A stretch of DNA of 22,157 nt from Bacteroidales bacterium (lineage in GTDB: Bacteria; Bacteroidota; Bacteroidia; Bacteroidales; JAOZTL01): positions 1-22,157 of the forward strand of contig JAOZTL010000003.1 of assembly GCA_029942205.1 (NCBI GenBank). The letters are read 5' to 3'. The notes beneath the pieces were generated by a model, which did no database searches, was not told the origin of the DNA, and worked only from the letters and a program-made list of their open reading frames with translations. Of the stretch, positions 1-8,274 are shown piece by piece. Each line of letters starts with the position of its first letter. Positions within the stretch are counted from its first letter, which is position 1. The translations under genes were made by a program, and so were the position numbers.

Positions 1-77
1 AAACAAAAAAATATTTTGAATTTATTTCGGATATTTTGATATTAAATTGGTATAATTAAAGAAAATCGGCAAAAATT

Positions 78-842
78 CTAAATAATTTCGATCGTTGCAA
101 TGGGAAGCCATCCAACTTTTCCATCAGCTAGTTTTATTTCACACCAATCGTCTTTTTTTTCTGTTATTTCTATTTTTAAACCCGAATTTACGACAAAAAG
201 GTCTGTTCCTTTTTTATTCGGAGAGCTTTTGACCGTAGCAGATTCTTGCGTTACAATTGCCGTATTTCTATTTTGGAGTTTGTTATTCTGAACATTAGCA
301 AACCACATGCTAAATGAGAATAAGAAAAATAGAATAAATGTAGAAAAAAACACTAACTTTTTTATTTTTTGATTTTGGCTTAATAAGAAAAATAAAACTC
401 CTGCTAATAATAAAGCAAAAGAAATCAAACTAGTTATACACCACTGGTTACTTGAAAATAAATTTACGATAGAATGAAACCACGCTATAAGAAAAAACTC
501 GGATTTTTCTTCTATTTTATTTTGAAGGTGTTCTTTGGTTATTTTTATGTTGTGTGCAATGGCTTCGTCGTTGGGAGCAAGGAGTTTGGCACGTTCATAA
601 TTTAACATAGCATGTGCATAATCTTTTGTGCGGTAATAGCAATTTCCTAAATTATAATATAATTCAGTGGCTTCAAAATCGGCATAGCGAAGTTTTTCGT
701 AAGCTTCGATTGCTTCTGTATAATTTTGCTTATTATACGTCGCACTTGCTTTTTTGAGCAATTGCAGATCGTCTTTGCTTTGTGTAAAAACAAAAGTATA
801 AGAAAAAGCTAAAATACTGATTAATAAAATTATACGTTTCAT
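78..842 (-). CDS. batE: BatE: TPR and SH3-like membrane protein of the Bat cluster
   Basis: Last gene of the Bat cluster, 67 bases after batD. The 254 residues hold a signal peptide (about 1-20), TPR-like helices (about 25-100, with a YYNLGNCYYRTKDYAHA repeat), two hydrophobic membrane segments (about 133-155 and 163-184) and a C-terminal bacterial SH3-like domain (about 193-254) whose end reads WCEIKLADGKVGWLP. This TPR, double membrane span and SH3b order is the usual BatE layout. Family knowledge: Bat proteins are linked to oxygen and stress tolerance and are thought to form a cell-envelope complex; the biochemical role is unknown. The start is ATG, with an A/T-rich leader and no Shine-Dalgarno. 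I see no clear terminator in the 77 bases that follow the stop, so transcription may continue past the window. Confidence 0.88.
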   Translation of the reverse strand: MKRIILLISILAFSYTFVFTQSKDDLQLLKKASATYNKQNYTEAIEAYEKLRYADFEATELYYNLGNCYYRTKDYAHAMLNYERAKLLAPNDEAIAHNIKITKEHLQNKIEEKSEFFLIAWFHSIVNLFSSNQWCITSLISFALLLAGVLFFLLSQNQKIKKLVFFSTFILFFLFSFSMWFANVQNNKLQNRNTAIVTQESATVKSSPNKKGTDLFVVNSGLKIEITEKKDDWCEIKLADGKVGWLPIATIEII

Positions 843-909
843 GTATTTAAGTATTGTAAATTATTTAAATTTAATTATTCCCTTGTATCAAAGTCTTGCG
901 TCAGTAATA

Positions 910-2697
910 TTAAATAGGACGAAGTGCTTGCTCTAAACTTTTTATAATATCAGATGCACGTTTATAGATATTTGCCAACTTATCGTTACTTCCTACTGGT
1001 GCGTATTGTGCAAATTCACATTCGTCAAGCACAGCTATACATTCGTCTATTTTTGATTGCTCAATACCTCGATTACTTAGCTGATTTGCCATTTCTTTTT
1101 TATTCAAATCTGCAACATCAATCGTTAATTTATCGCTCAAATAGCCCCAGAGAGCCTGTAATATTTCGGTGTAAAATGCCGATTTTTCCTTTCTTTGAAT
1201 ATGCACTGCCGCTTTTTTCAGGCGTTTGCGTGATTCTTTGTTTGCTCGTCGATTGCGAACAAGTATTTCATTGGCATTCAGTTTTATATAATTTCTGCGC
1301 ACAATCAATATTGATATAAATATTACTAATAAAATTAAAATAATCAGTAAGCAATAGTTTGATTTTATAATCGTAGTGTTGTTTTTATATAGTTTAAATG
1401 CATTCTCGTGAATGTGTCTAATGTCTTTATCCAATGATGCAATTTCTTCACTTGTCAAGTTTGTACTGTCCATATTACTGTACGCTGGCATGCTTTCACT
1501 TTGATCGATATGCACTTCAAACTCTTTGGTTGATAGTGTTTTGTACGATTTGCTGTCTAAATCAAAATAAACAAACTCGACTGTCGGAATGACAAAATCG
1601 CCAGAACTGCGTGGTAACAAAAGGTATTTAAACGTTTTTGAGCCACTAGCACCAGCATTCGTATTTTTTATATTCGTCTGAATTTCAGGAGTATATATTT
1701 CAAATGAATTTGGAAAATTAATAGAAAATTCATCGATTAATTTGTGGTTTCCATTACCCGAAATGCGAATGTTGTAATTTATTCCCTCAGTACCTTGATT
1801 TATTGTGGCTTCGAGCTTCATATTACGCCCCACCGTACCAATAAATAAAGGACTTTTGGTTGCAGGTAAATTTTTGACCGTAATTTTACGTTCCGTGCTG
1901 ATTAATCGTTTTCTCACAGGGCGGTAATTATCAACTATTTCGCCGAAAAAATTACGAATTTTACCTGCTTTTTCATTAATAACTAGTTCCAATTCGGCTT
2001 TCGAGATTTTAAGATCGCCACTTCTCTGCGGAAAAAGTAAGTATTGCCCCAAAACAGCCGTGTGGTATATTTGGTCATTTACCTTCTCTTGCTTCAACGT
2101 AATTTGCTGTACTTGTTTCAAGTCTTGAGAAAGAAAACCATCGAAAGTAGGAAATTTCATATCCTCTAAACGCACAATGTCTCGTTGTGTGTATAATTTT
2201 ATCGTTGCAACCAGCGGCTCACCTCGATAAACGGTTGATTTATTTACACTTATTCGCAGAAAAAGGCTGTTTTTATCGGTGCTTTCACTTTCTGTATTTT
2301 CGATACTTTCCGCTGTTTTTCCTTTAACCACTTCTATCTCAAGTGTATTAGAAACATATTTTCGCCCTTTTACTTTTATGCTTGCAGCCGGAATCGTAAA
2401 TTTCCCAACGCTTGTTGCTTCCAAAATATACGAATACGTAATCGTCGTTTTTTGTGAAGTTTTACCATTAATCGACTGAAAACTCGTGCTTGTAGAAGTA
2501 CTAGGTCCTGAAAGTACTCGGAAATTAGAAATTCTGGGTGACGAAAATTCGCTCGAATTACCATTTACCGAAAAATTCACTCGAAACCGTTCGCCTACTT
2601 GCACCAAACGCTTTGACGAAGCTGTAAACTGGACTTGCGCTTGTGTGATGGGAATAATGAATAATAAATAAATAAATAATAATGACTTTGTTTTCAT
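910..2697 (-). CDS. batD: BatD oxygen-tolerance protein
   Basis: 595 residues with a signal peptide (about 1-20), a long beta-rich periplasmic part (about 21-445), one membrane span (about 447-468, rich in Leu/Ile/Val) and a cytosolic helical tail of about 127 residues. This is the normal shape and length of BatD (oxygen tolerance family). Typical pieces are an early VGERFRVNFSVNG strand region and repeated bulky, proline-containing strands such as LLFPQRSGDLKI and LLLPRSSGDFVIP. The cytosolic tail (FYTEILQALWGYLSDKL) resembles the tail of the Bat-cluster protein at 6231-7232. Inference: the large periplasmic part contacts the TPR proteins BatC and BatE, and the tail faces the MoxR ATPase. 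It follows batC after 216 bases, a wide gap for an operon, and that gap ends in a hairpin element at the batC stop. Confidence 0.9.
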   Translation of the reverse strand: MKTKSLLFIYLLFIIPITQAQVQFTASSKRLVQVGERFRVNFSVNGNSSEFSSPRISNFRVLSGPSTSTSTSFQSINGKTSQKTTITYSYILEATSVGKFTIPAASIKVKGRKYVSNTLEIEVVKGKTAESIENTESESTDKNSLFLRISVNKSTVYRGEPLVATIKLYTQRDIVRLEDMKFPTFDGFLSQDLKQVQQITLKQEKVNDQIYHTAVLGQYLLFPQRSGDLKISKAELELVINEKAGKIRNFFGEIVDNYRPVRKRLISTERKITVKNLPATKSPLFIGTVGRNMKLEATINQGTEGINYNIRISGNGNHKLIDEFSINFPNSFEIYTPEIQTNIKNTNAGASGSKTFKYLLLPRSSGDFVIPTVEFVYFDLDSKSYKTLSTKEFEVHIDQSESMPAYSNMDSTNLTSEEIASLDKDIRHIHENAFKLYKNNTTIIKSNYCLLIILILLVIFISILIVRRNYIKLNANEILVRNRRANKESRKRLKKAAVHIQRKEKSAFYTEILQALWGYLSDKLTIDVADLNKKEMANQLSNRGIEQSKIDECIAVLDECEFAQYAPVGSNDKLANIYKRASDIIKSLEQALRPI

Positions 2698-2884
2698 GCG
2701 TTTGTGTAATTTCGAAATATTTATTGAAATTTAATAATGATAACAGCGTTTTCTATACGAATACCTTACTAATTAATTCTACTTTCTTCTAAGATCTGTT
2801 GTCTAATAAGTCTCAAAAAAGAGATAAATTACCAATAATCAATTAAAACTAACTTCGTAAAGTAGAACTAAGAAACTTGATAAA

Positions 2885-2915
2885 TGCGTGAGTACATCGA
2901 AAGGTCGAAGACCTT
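2885..2915 (-). repeat. Hairpin-linker element overlapping the batC stop
   Basis: Read on the minus strand, AAGGTC-TTC-GACCTT (2901-2915) is a perfect 6-bp stem with a 3-base loop. It is followed by a short T-run and a diverged linker GATGTACTCACGC. The TAA stop of batC (2914-2916) lies in the outer stem. The hairpin plus T-run resembles a weak intrinsic terminator. It is one member of the family described in the findings. Confidence 0.7.
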
Positions 2916-3942
2916 ACCAATTTTTTATTTTACTAGCTTTTGTTTTGCTAGCCTTCGCTTTTTTTACTTTTTCTTGAACACGTTTTTCTTCATTTTCGAT
3001 ATTTTCGAGCCAACGTAAAGCATCCTCCATCGAAATTTGTTGATTTTTTGGTGTTCCATCCTTTTCTTCCGAATCTGGAATACCGTCATTATCGGAGTCT
3101 AAGTCCTGATAATCAGGCGTTCCATCCTTGTCTGTATCTTTCGGTTCTGTTGGTTTACTTCCTGCTTCTTGCTCATCGGGTTTACCGTCGTTATCAGAGT
3201 CTAAATCCTGATAATCAGGCGTTCCATCATTATCGGTATCCGTGGGATTATTTGGATTATCTCCTTTTTCTTTCTTATCGGGAATGCCATCCTGATCGGT
3301 ATCCGCTTCGTTATTTTTATCTTTGTTCTTATCGTTTTTATTATCTTTATTGTCGTTTTTATCGTTATTTTTATCGTCATTATCGTTATTATCGTTATTA
3401 TTATCCCCATTTCCTTCATTTGGATTATCTTGCTGTATTTTTTCCAAATCCTTTTTTAGCTGTTGTGCCAAGCTCAGATTATATTTTGTATGGCGGTCTT
3501 TTGGATTATTTTTCAACGAATTTTTATAATACTCAATCGCCGCATCCAAGTCTTTAAGAGCAAGGTCATAATCTTTGATAGCCACATTTTGAATAGCATT
3601 ACTCAATTTTATTGTACCCAAATTATAGTACAAATCTGCTAAATTTTCTTTATTCGCCGTTACAGTTATTAAACTAGAAAAGAGTTCTATTGCCTTGTCC
3701 GTTTTCAGTTGTCGATAGTACGCATCACCCAAATTAAAACTTGCTGCATACGATTTCTCGTTTTCGTCCAAAGCATTATTATAAGCCACTTCGGCATTTC
3801 CGTATTCCTTAGCGGCATAATATTCATTTCCTTCTCTAATATATTTATGTTCAAGCTTTTGTGATTGAACTTGGCATGCAAAAAACAGACTTGCTACTGT
3901 CAATAAATAATAGAATCCTCTTCTTTTTATATGTTTTATCAT
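2914..3942 (-). CDS. batC: BatC: TPR protein with inserted thrombospondin type 3 (calcium-binding) repeats
   Basis: 342 residues from the ATG at 3942. A TTG six bases upstream is open in frame, but ATG is preferred. Order: signal peptide (about 1-28), TPR helices (about 30-165), an extreme Asn/Asp/Lys tract (about 172-213), then DxDxDGxxD loops of thrombospondin type 3 kind (about 214-296), and a charged C-terminal helix (about 303-342, MEDALRWLENIENEEKRVQEK). The TPR region and final helix are what I expect of BatC; the calcium-loop block between them is an addition. Two loop units are 34-residue duplicates. Role inferred: a periplasmic scaffold for the Bat complex, perhaps stiffened by calcium. 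A C at residue 23 follows FFA, a poor lipobox, so lipidation is doubtful. The TAA stop lies inside a hairpin element, and another paired element lies upstream. Confidence 0.85.
   Translation of the reverse strand: MIKHIKRRGFYYLLTVASLFFACQVQSQKLEHKYIREGNEYYAAKEYGNAEVAYNNALDENEKSYAASFNLGDAYYRQLKTDKAIELFSSLITVTANKENLADLYYNLGTIKLSNAIQNVAIKDYDLALKDLDAAIEYYKNSLKNNPKDRHTKYNLSLAQQLKKDLEKIQQDNPNEGNGDNNNDNNDNDDKNNDKNDNKDNKNDKNKDKNNEADTDQDGIPDKKEKGDNPNNPTDTDNDGTPDYQDLDSDNDGKPDEQEAGSKPTEPKDTDKDGTPDYQDLDSDNDGIPDSEEKDGTPKNQQISMEDALRWLENIENEEKRVQEKVKKAKASKTKASKIKNW
3082..3240. repeat. Internal 102-base duplication encoding two TSP3 units of BatC
   Basis: Two 57-base segments, 3082-3138 and 3184-3240, match closely and are offset by exactly 102 bases (34 codons). 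They encode the paired DTDxDGTPDYQDLDSDNDG blocks. Differences are few, so the duplication looks fairly recent or is kept alike by recombination. The adjacent stretch 3300-3415 is a low-complexity TTATCG-like tract encoding the Asn/Asp/Lys region, which could also vary in length between strains. Confidence 0.85.
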
Positions 3943-3956
3943 GATCAAGAATAATA

Positions 3957-4139
3957 AGGTCTTCGACCTATTTTATGTGGTTTATCCATTTGTACAAAAT
4001 TCTTTCAATTAGTAATTTATACTAAAATGCTGCAATAATTTAGTATAATATTTATCTCGTTATAAATAATTAATTTCATTAATAAGTGCATGCAACATCA
4101 AACAACACGAAGTGTTACATCAAAAAGGTCGAAGACTTT
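3957..4139. repeat. Paired (BIME-like) hairpin element between batB and batC
   Basis: Two family hairpins face each other: AGGTCTTCGACCT at 3957-3969 (plus orientation) and AGGTC-GAA-GACTT at 4126-4138 (minus orientation). They bound about 183 bases with no gene. The left inner part has the linker ATGTGGTTTATCCATTTGTAC. The right inner part has a second, different hairpin, AACAC-GAA-GTGTT (4104-4116), preceded by its own copy of the ACATCAAA linker. The batB stop (4138-4140) is in the right outer stem, and the left hairpin ends about 15 bases before the batC start. The element therefore fills the whole gene gap. Confidence 0.7.
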
Positions 4140-5163
4140 AATTGAATAAATTTAATCGTTCTAGTAATCTATTTTTTCGATTCAATGTAAAGTATTCGAT
4201 AAGCAATAAAGCGAGAACAAGCCACAAAGCAACATGAAATACATCTTCGTACTCGGCATAGCTGTGAGTTTCAAACTCTTGTGTTTCCATTTCTCCTATT
4301 TTATCATAAATTTTTGCCAATCCGAAATTGCTATTTGTCGCTCGAACATAACTTCCATCAGTTTGCTGTGCAATTTCTTGTAAAAAAGCCTCATTTAATT
4401 TTGTGATAACATCTCTGCCTGTCTCTGGATTTTTCATTCTCCTTCCATTGCCAATAGGAATAGGTACTCCACGAGTACTTCCCACGCCAATGGTATGGAT
4501 CACAATTCCTTTTTCTTTCGCTTGGCGTGCCATTTCTACCGCATCTTTTTCATGATTTTCGCCATCAGAAATCAAAATAAGTGCTTTCTGTTTCTCGTTA
4601 TCTGCCGAAAACGATTTCATTCCCAATTCTATTGCTGATGCAAATGAAGTTCCCTGATTACGAATATAATCTGTGGATACATTTTCTAAAAATAGTTTAA
4701 TCGATGAATAATCAGAACTCAATGGAACGAGCGTAAATGCTTCACCTGCAAACACGATTATTCCAACATTATCGTTCTGCATATTTTTGCTCAATTTATA
4801 AATGGCATTCTTTGCTTTACGTAGCCGATTGGGGCGTATGTCGGTCGCCATCATACTATTAGACAAATCCAATGCAATCACTATTTCTACTCCTTCACGC
4901 TGGATAGTTTGTTTTTTTGATCCAAACTGTGGGCGTGCAAGTGCAATGATTAAAAAGCTGCTAATCAGCATTAAAAGCGAAAATTTAATAGCAGGGCGAT
5001 ACTTAGAAACTTCGGGCATTAATTGAGCCACAACAGATTCATTTCCAAAAGCATTCAATACTTTTTTTCGATTTATGCGATAATAAATGAAAAATACGAC
5101 CAAAAAGGGTATTATCAGCATAAAATATAACATCTCGGGATTGGCAAATTGAAATCCGTTCAT
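4138..5163 (-). CDS. batB: BatB: membrane VWA-domain protein
   Basis: 341 residues: two N-terminal membrane spans (about 11-27 and 60-76, the second followed by ALARPQFG), a von Willebrand A domain with the metal-site motif D99-x-S101-x-S103 in ALDLSNSMMATD, and a C-terminal span (about 309-327). Further VWA elements visible are a conserved Thr/Ser loop near GTSFASAIELG and the strand ALILISDGENH with the distal Asp. This is the standard BatA/BatB architecture. It is called BatB rather than BatA by its position downstream of its paralogue and by the ATNSNFGLAKIYDKIGEME stretch. The VWA domain is expected to bind Mg and protein partners on the periplasmic side. The stop codon lies inside a hairpin element. 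Confidence 0.9.
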   Translation of the reverse strand: MNGFQFANPEMLYFMLIIPFLVVFFIYYRINRKKVLNAFGNESVVAQLMPEVSKYRPAIKFSLLMLISSFLIIALARPQFGSKKQTIQREGVEIVIALDLSNSMMATDIRPNRLRKAKNAIYKLSKNMQNDNVGIIVFAGEAFTLVPLSSDYSSIKLFLENVSTDYIRNQGTSFASAIELGMKSFSADNEKQKALILISDGENHEKDAVEMARQAKEKGIVIHTIGVGSTRGVPIPIGNGRRMKNPETGRDVITKLNEAFLQEIAQQTDGSYVRATNSNFGLAKIYDKIGEMETQEFETHSYAEYEDVFHVALWLVLALLLIEYFTLNRKNRLLERLNLFN

Positions 5164-5177
5164 AATTTAATTCTTTT

Positions 5178-5220
5178 AAGTCTTCGTCCTTTTTGATGTT
5201 GCTTACGCAATTCTGTAAGC
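5178..5220 (+). repeat. Hairpin-linker element between batA and batB
   Basis: A plus-oriented copy with a degraded hairpin (AAGTCTTCGTCCTT, 5178-5191), a T-run, then the well-kept linker GATGTTGCTTACGCAATTCT. In this copy the linker itself can fold: GCTTAC at 5201-5206 pairs with GTAAGC at 5215-5220. It lies in the 85-base batA-batB gap, about 15 bases upstream of the batB start and pointing away from batB. Confidence 0.65.
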
Positions 5221-5248
5221 AATTTCGTTTTGTAATTATTAATTATTT

Positions 5249-6238
5249 TTACGGAATATTTCGTAAAATAGTTATTTTTATCACCATTTCTGTCAAAAGC
5301 AAAAGTCCTGCTATTACTACAAAATAGAAAAACTCCTCGTTCTTTTTGCTGTATTTTGTTACTTGAATTTTTGATTTTTCCAGTTTGTCTATTTCTGTGT
5401 ATATTTCTTTTAATTTTTTATTATTTATTGCTCGATAATATTTTCCATCCGTTTGGCTGGCTATTTTTCGGAGTGTTTCTTCGTCAATTCGTACTTCCAT
5501 GTTGGTATAACTAATGCCTCCAAACAAATTCCGAACAGGGTAGGGTGCTGTTCCATTTTTCCCTATTCCGATTGTGTACACTCGTATTCCAAATTTACTT
5601 GCTAATTTGGCAGCAGTTAAAGGAGCTATATCTCCTTGATTATTAACGCCATCTGTCAATAAAATAATAATTCTACTTTTTGCTTTGCTGTCTTTCAATC
5701 GATTGACGGCAGTCGCTAGTCCCAATCCAATAGCCGTTCCGTCTTCAATGATGCCTTGTTGAATATCGGCAAACATATTCATAAGCGTAGCATGATCGGA
5801 GGTGATGGGGCATTGCGTGAAACTTTCGCTGCTAAATACCACTAAACCAATACGATCGTAAGGGCGACTGGATATAAATTCTTGTGCCACATTTTTGGAT
5901 GCTTCAAGTCTGTTTGGCTCAAAATCAACGGCAAGCATACTGCTCGAAATATCTAAAGTAAGTACAATGTCAATTCCTTCAGTGGCTATTTCTTCGTCGT
6001 TTTCAAAAGATTGCGGTCGGGCTAATGCCATAATAATCAATATAATAACAGCCGATCGTAAAACTAAAGGCGCATGCCGTAGGTAATAACGAAACGTTTT
6101 GGGTGGTTTACTAAAAGCCTTCAAATTAGAGACTTGCAATTGTGCATTGTTGTCTTTATAATAATACCACAGCCACATCGGTATTAGCAGTAGCGTCAAA
6201 TAAAGAATATACGGATACTCGAAAGTTAAATTATTCAT
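5249..6238 (-). CDS. batA: BatA: membrane VWA-domain protein
   Basis: 329 residues with the same plan as BatB: membrane spans at about 10-27 and 57-73 (then ALARPQS), a VWA domain with metal motif D96-x-S98-x-S100 (TLDISSSMLAVDFEPNR), a threonine loop near DGTAIGLGLATAVNRL, the LLTDGVNNQGD strand, and a C-terminal span at about 303-322. Its ATG overlaps the stop of the upstream Bat-cluster gene by eight bases (ATGAATAA), which points to translational coupling. Family knowledge: BatA and BatB are co-encoded paralogues required for full aerotolerance in Bacteroides; their ligands are unknown. Confidence 0.92.
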   Translation of the reverse strand: MNNLTFEYPYILYLTLLLIPMWLWYYYKDNNAQLQVSNLKAFSKPPKTFRYYLRHAPLVLRSAVIILIIMALARPQSFENDEEIATEGIDIVLTLDISSSMLAVDFEPNRLEASKNVAQEFISSRPYDRIGLVVFSSESFTQCPITSDHATLMNMFADIQQGIIEDGTAIGLGLATAVNRLKDSKAKSRIIILLTDGVNNQGDIAPLTAAKLASKFGIRVYTIGIGKNGTAPYPVRNLFGGISYTNMEVRIDEETLRKIASQTDGKYYRAINNKKLKEIYTEIDKLEKSKIQVTKYSKKNEEFFYFVVIAGLLLLTEMVIKITILRNIP

Positions 6239-7232
6239 TTTCAGTTACTTTTGCTGTTTCATTTCGTTGGTCTCTTATTTTTGTATTCTCTACAAACAAA
6301 TAAGCATTTTTTAGATGTAAGTCATTATCGTTTGATAAAGGTTTATATTTGGCAAATTTAACGAGATCTGCTAATTTTAACATCTTTTTCAAAAGTTCTA
6401 ACTCATTGGTTTGTAGTATTCTTATTGCCTTCATATCAAGTAATAGTTCATGACTTGTTTGTTCGAGTGCAGGAACTTCAAACCGCTGTTCGATGTAGAC
6501 ACGTATAATTTCGGTCAATTGTGTATAATAGGCTTTTGTTTCTTCTTTTTGCCATAATTTTCTGGTTTTCAATGCATTTAATTCTTTTACAGCAGTAATA
6601 TGCGCAGGTATTTTTGATTTGATTTTTTTTACGACTTCTTTTGTTTGTTTTTTTCGCTTTTTAATGTAAAAATATAAAACAATAGCAATTACAATAACAA
6701 GTAATGCTAGCCAAACATAAAGGGAAAATCGAAGCCAAAATTCCTCAAAATTGAATGGTGTATCGATTGGTTCTTTTATGTCAAAATGTGATAGCTTCAT
6801 GTTAAATATAACTGGAGCATTTGCGGTGTCTAATTCAGCAAGAAGAGCAGAATCTGGGATAAAAGGCGTAACATAAAGGTACGCTCTATTGGTGAACAAG
6901 GTATCGTTGTCAATCAAAATCGGTATGGGGGGAATTGGGTAGATTGCAGGCTCGAATGACGTGATTAAATATTTCATTCGCAGCCATTTACCGTCTTCTG
7001 TGGTATCCAAATTGCTCTCGATAATTTCGATATTACCGATAAGCGTATCGCCAAAAATAGGAAATGAAATCTTGCCAGCATTTTTATCCGCTAATAAAAA
7101 CAGCTTCGTTTGATCGCCCATTTCTATGCTATCGCTTTCAAGTATCAGTTCGACTTTGCGTTGTGAAAACACAATTGTCGGAAAAATCAACAAAAAAACA
7201 ATTATTTTTATATATTTTGATGAAAAGTACAT
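6231..7232 (-). CDS. Bat-cluster single-span membrane protein, BatD-tail-like
   Basis: 333 residues: signal peptide (about 1-23), a beta-rich periplasmic domain (about 24-168, ending in a run of Pro/Ile such as AIYPIPPIPILI), one membrane span (about 170-190) and a basic, helical cytosolic domain of about 140 residues. The topology copies a short BatD: periplasmic beta part, one span, helical tail (AYYTQLTEIIRVYIEQRF). A gene of this kind is regularly found between the DUF58 gene and batA in Bacteroidota, but I know of no assigned function. It lies 15 bases after the DUF58 gene and overlaps batA by eight bases, so it is firmly within the operon. Inference: it couples the MoxR/DUF58 pair in the cytosol to the VWA proteins. 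Confidence 0.75.
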   Translation of the reverse strand: MYFSSKYIKIIVFLLIFPTIVFSQRKVELILESDSIEMGDQTKLFLLADKNAGKISFPIFGDTLIGNIEIIESNLDTTEDGKWLRMKYLITSFEPAIYPIPPIPILIDNDTLFTNRAYLYVTPFIPDSALLAELDTANAPVIFNMKLSHFDIKEPIDTPFNFEEFWLRFSLYVWLALLVIVIAIVLYFYIKKRKKQTKEVVKKIKSKIPAHITAVKELNALKTRKLWQKEETKAYYTQLTEIIRVYIEQRFEVPALEQTSHELLLDMKAIRILQTNELELLKKMLKLADLVKFAKYKPLSNDNDLHLKNAYLFVENTKIRDQRNETAKVTENE

Positions 7233-7247
7233 GGTTTACGGCTAAAT

Positions 7248-8111
7248 TTATCGTTTTTTGAATAATTGGACTAATGGTTTTACGTAATCGCCACCTGTGT
7301 CGAGTTTTGCATGGTCGATTCCTATGCGTTTAAATAGCGATTCGTGGCTGTCTTGCCTTGATTGCCAGTGATTTGCATATTGATTGCGCACTTTTGCACT
7401 ACTCGTATCCACATACATCGATTGTCCTGTTTCTGGGTCATTCATCAGCACCAAACCCAAATTAGGAAGCTTTTGTTCGTGTTTATCAAGTACTTGCAAG
7501 GCTATCACGTCGTGTTTATGTTTGGCTATTCGGAGCGAATCGTAGAAATTTGTGCAAATAAAATCAGAGATAACAAAAACAGTACTCCTTTTTTTAATCA
7601 CATTAGTCAAATAACGCAATGCTTGAGCGATGTCTGTTTTCTTATTTTCGGGTTCAAAAGTTATTAACTCTCTGATTATTCGTAAAATATGCGTTTTTCC
7701 TTTTTGTGGAGGAATAAATTTCTCTATTTTATTACTAAAAAAGATAACGCCAATTTTATCATTGTTTTGAATAGCCGAAAATGACAAGACCGCAGATATT
7801 TCTGTAATTAATTGTTGTTTTGTTTGTTCCTGCGTACCAAATATTCGGGACGAGCTAATATCGATCACCAACATAACTGTTAGTTCACGCTCTTCTTCAA
7901 ATATCTTGATGTAAGGGTGGTTTAATCTGGCAGTTACGTTCCAATCAATATTACGCACATCATCGCCATACTGGTATTCACGCACTTCACTGAAAGCCAT
8001 TCCACGCCCTTTAAAAGCACTGTGGTATTCTCCAGCAAACACATTGCGGGACAAGCCTCGTGTTTTTATTTCTACTTTTCGTACCTTTTTTAATAATTCA
8101 GCGGTATCCAT
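7248..8111 (-). CDS. DUF58 family VWA-like protein, MoxR partner
   Basis: 287 residues, soluble, without a signal peptide. The DUF58 hallmark is clear at about 44-62 (REYQYGDDVRNIDWNVTAR), just before the VWA-like core whose metal motif is D84-x-S86-x-S88 (VIDISSSR). A second core strand reads VFVISDFI. The length is normal for the Bacteroidota DUF58 proteins that accompany moxR. Family knowledge: DUF58 proteins are nearly always encoded next to MoxR ATPases and are thought to be handled by them in a chaperone-like step. It is 163 bases from moxR on one side and 15 bases from the next Bat gene on the other, all the same strand. Confidence 0.9.
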   Translation of the reverse strand: MDTAELLKKVRKVEIKTRGLSRNVFAGEYHSAFKGRGMAFSEVREYQYGDDVRNIDWNVTARLNHPYIKIFEEERELTVMLVIDISSSRIFGTQEQTKQQLITEISAVLSFSAIQNNDKIGVIFFSNKIEKFIPPQKGKTHILRIIRELITFEPENKKTDIAQALRYLTNVIKKRSTVFVISDFICTNFYDSLRIAKHKHDVIALQVLDKHEQKLPNLGLVLMNDPETGQSMYVDTSSAKVRNQYANHWQSRQDSHESLFKRIGIDHAKLDTGGDYVKPLVQLFKKR

Positions 8112-8274
8112 AGTTTATACTTTGCTTATAATTTTACTTTCCAAAAATTAGAACTTATTATAATTAGAAAATATTTTTGAAATAAAAAGAAGAAAGTATT
8201 GTTGTAACGATTTCTTTTCTTTACTAGAATTTTTCATCTTCAAATATCAATAATAATTCATTCATACTCACAAT

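Noticed and set aside
954..1319. 121-residue plus-strand frame opposite batD
   Set aside because: It is a shadow of the BatD C-terminal coding region, which has clear family features on the minus strand.
2661..2681. AATA microsatellite near the batD start as a phase-variation tract
   Set aside because: It is a short, imperfect repeat and codes for an ordinary hydrophobic signal peptide core; there is no evidence of length variation.
2777..2867. Nine-base inverted repeat (TTCTACTTT and AAAGTAGAA) as another paired element
   Set aside because: It lacks the hairpin and linker of the family and has a long unstructured interior; it is compatible with chance in AT-rich DNA.
3201..3419. Minus-strand frame rich in Ile/Lys/Thr inside batC
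   Set aside because: It is the low-complexity repeat read in a shifted frame, with no independent support.
3048..3557. Long plus-strand open frame opposite batC (169 residues, Tyr/Leu/Ser-rich)
   Set aside because: It is the mirror of the DNA repeat and Asp/Asn tract of batC. The composition is an artefact, there is no start context, and it matches no family.
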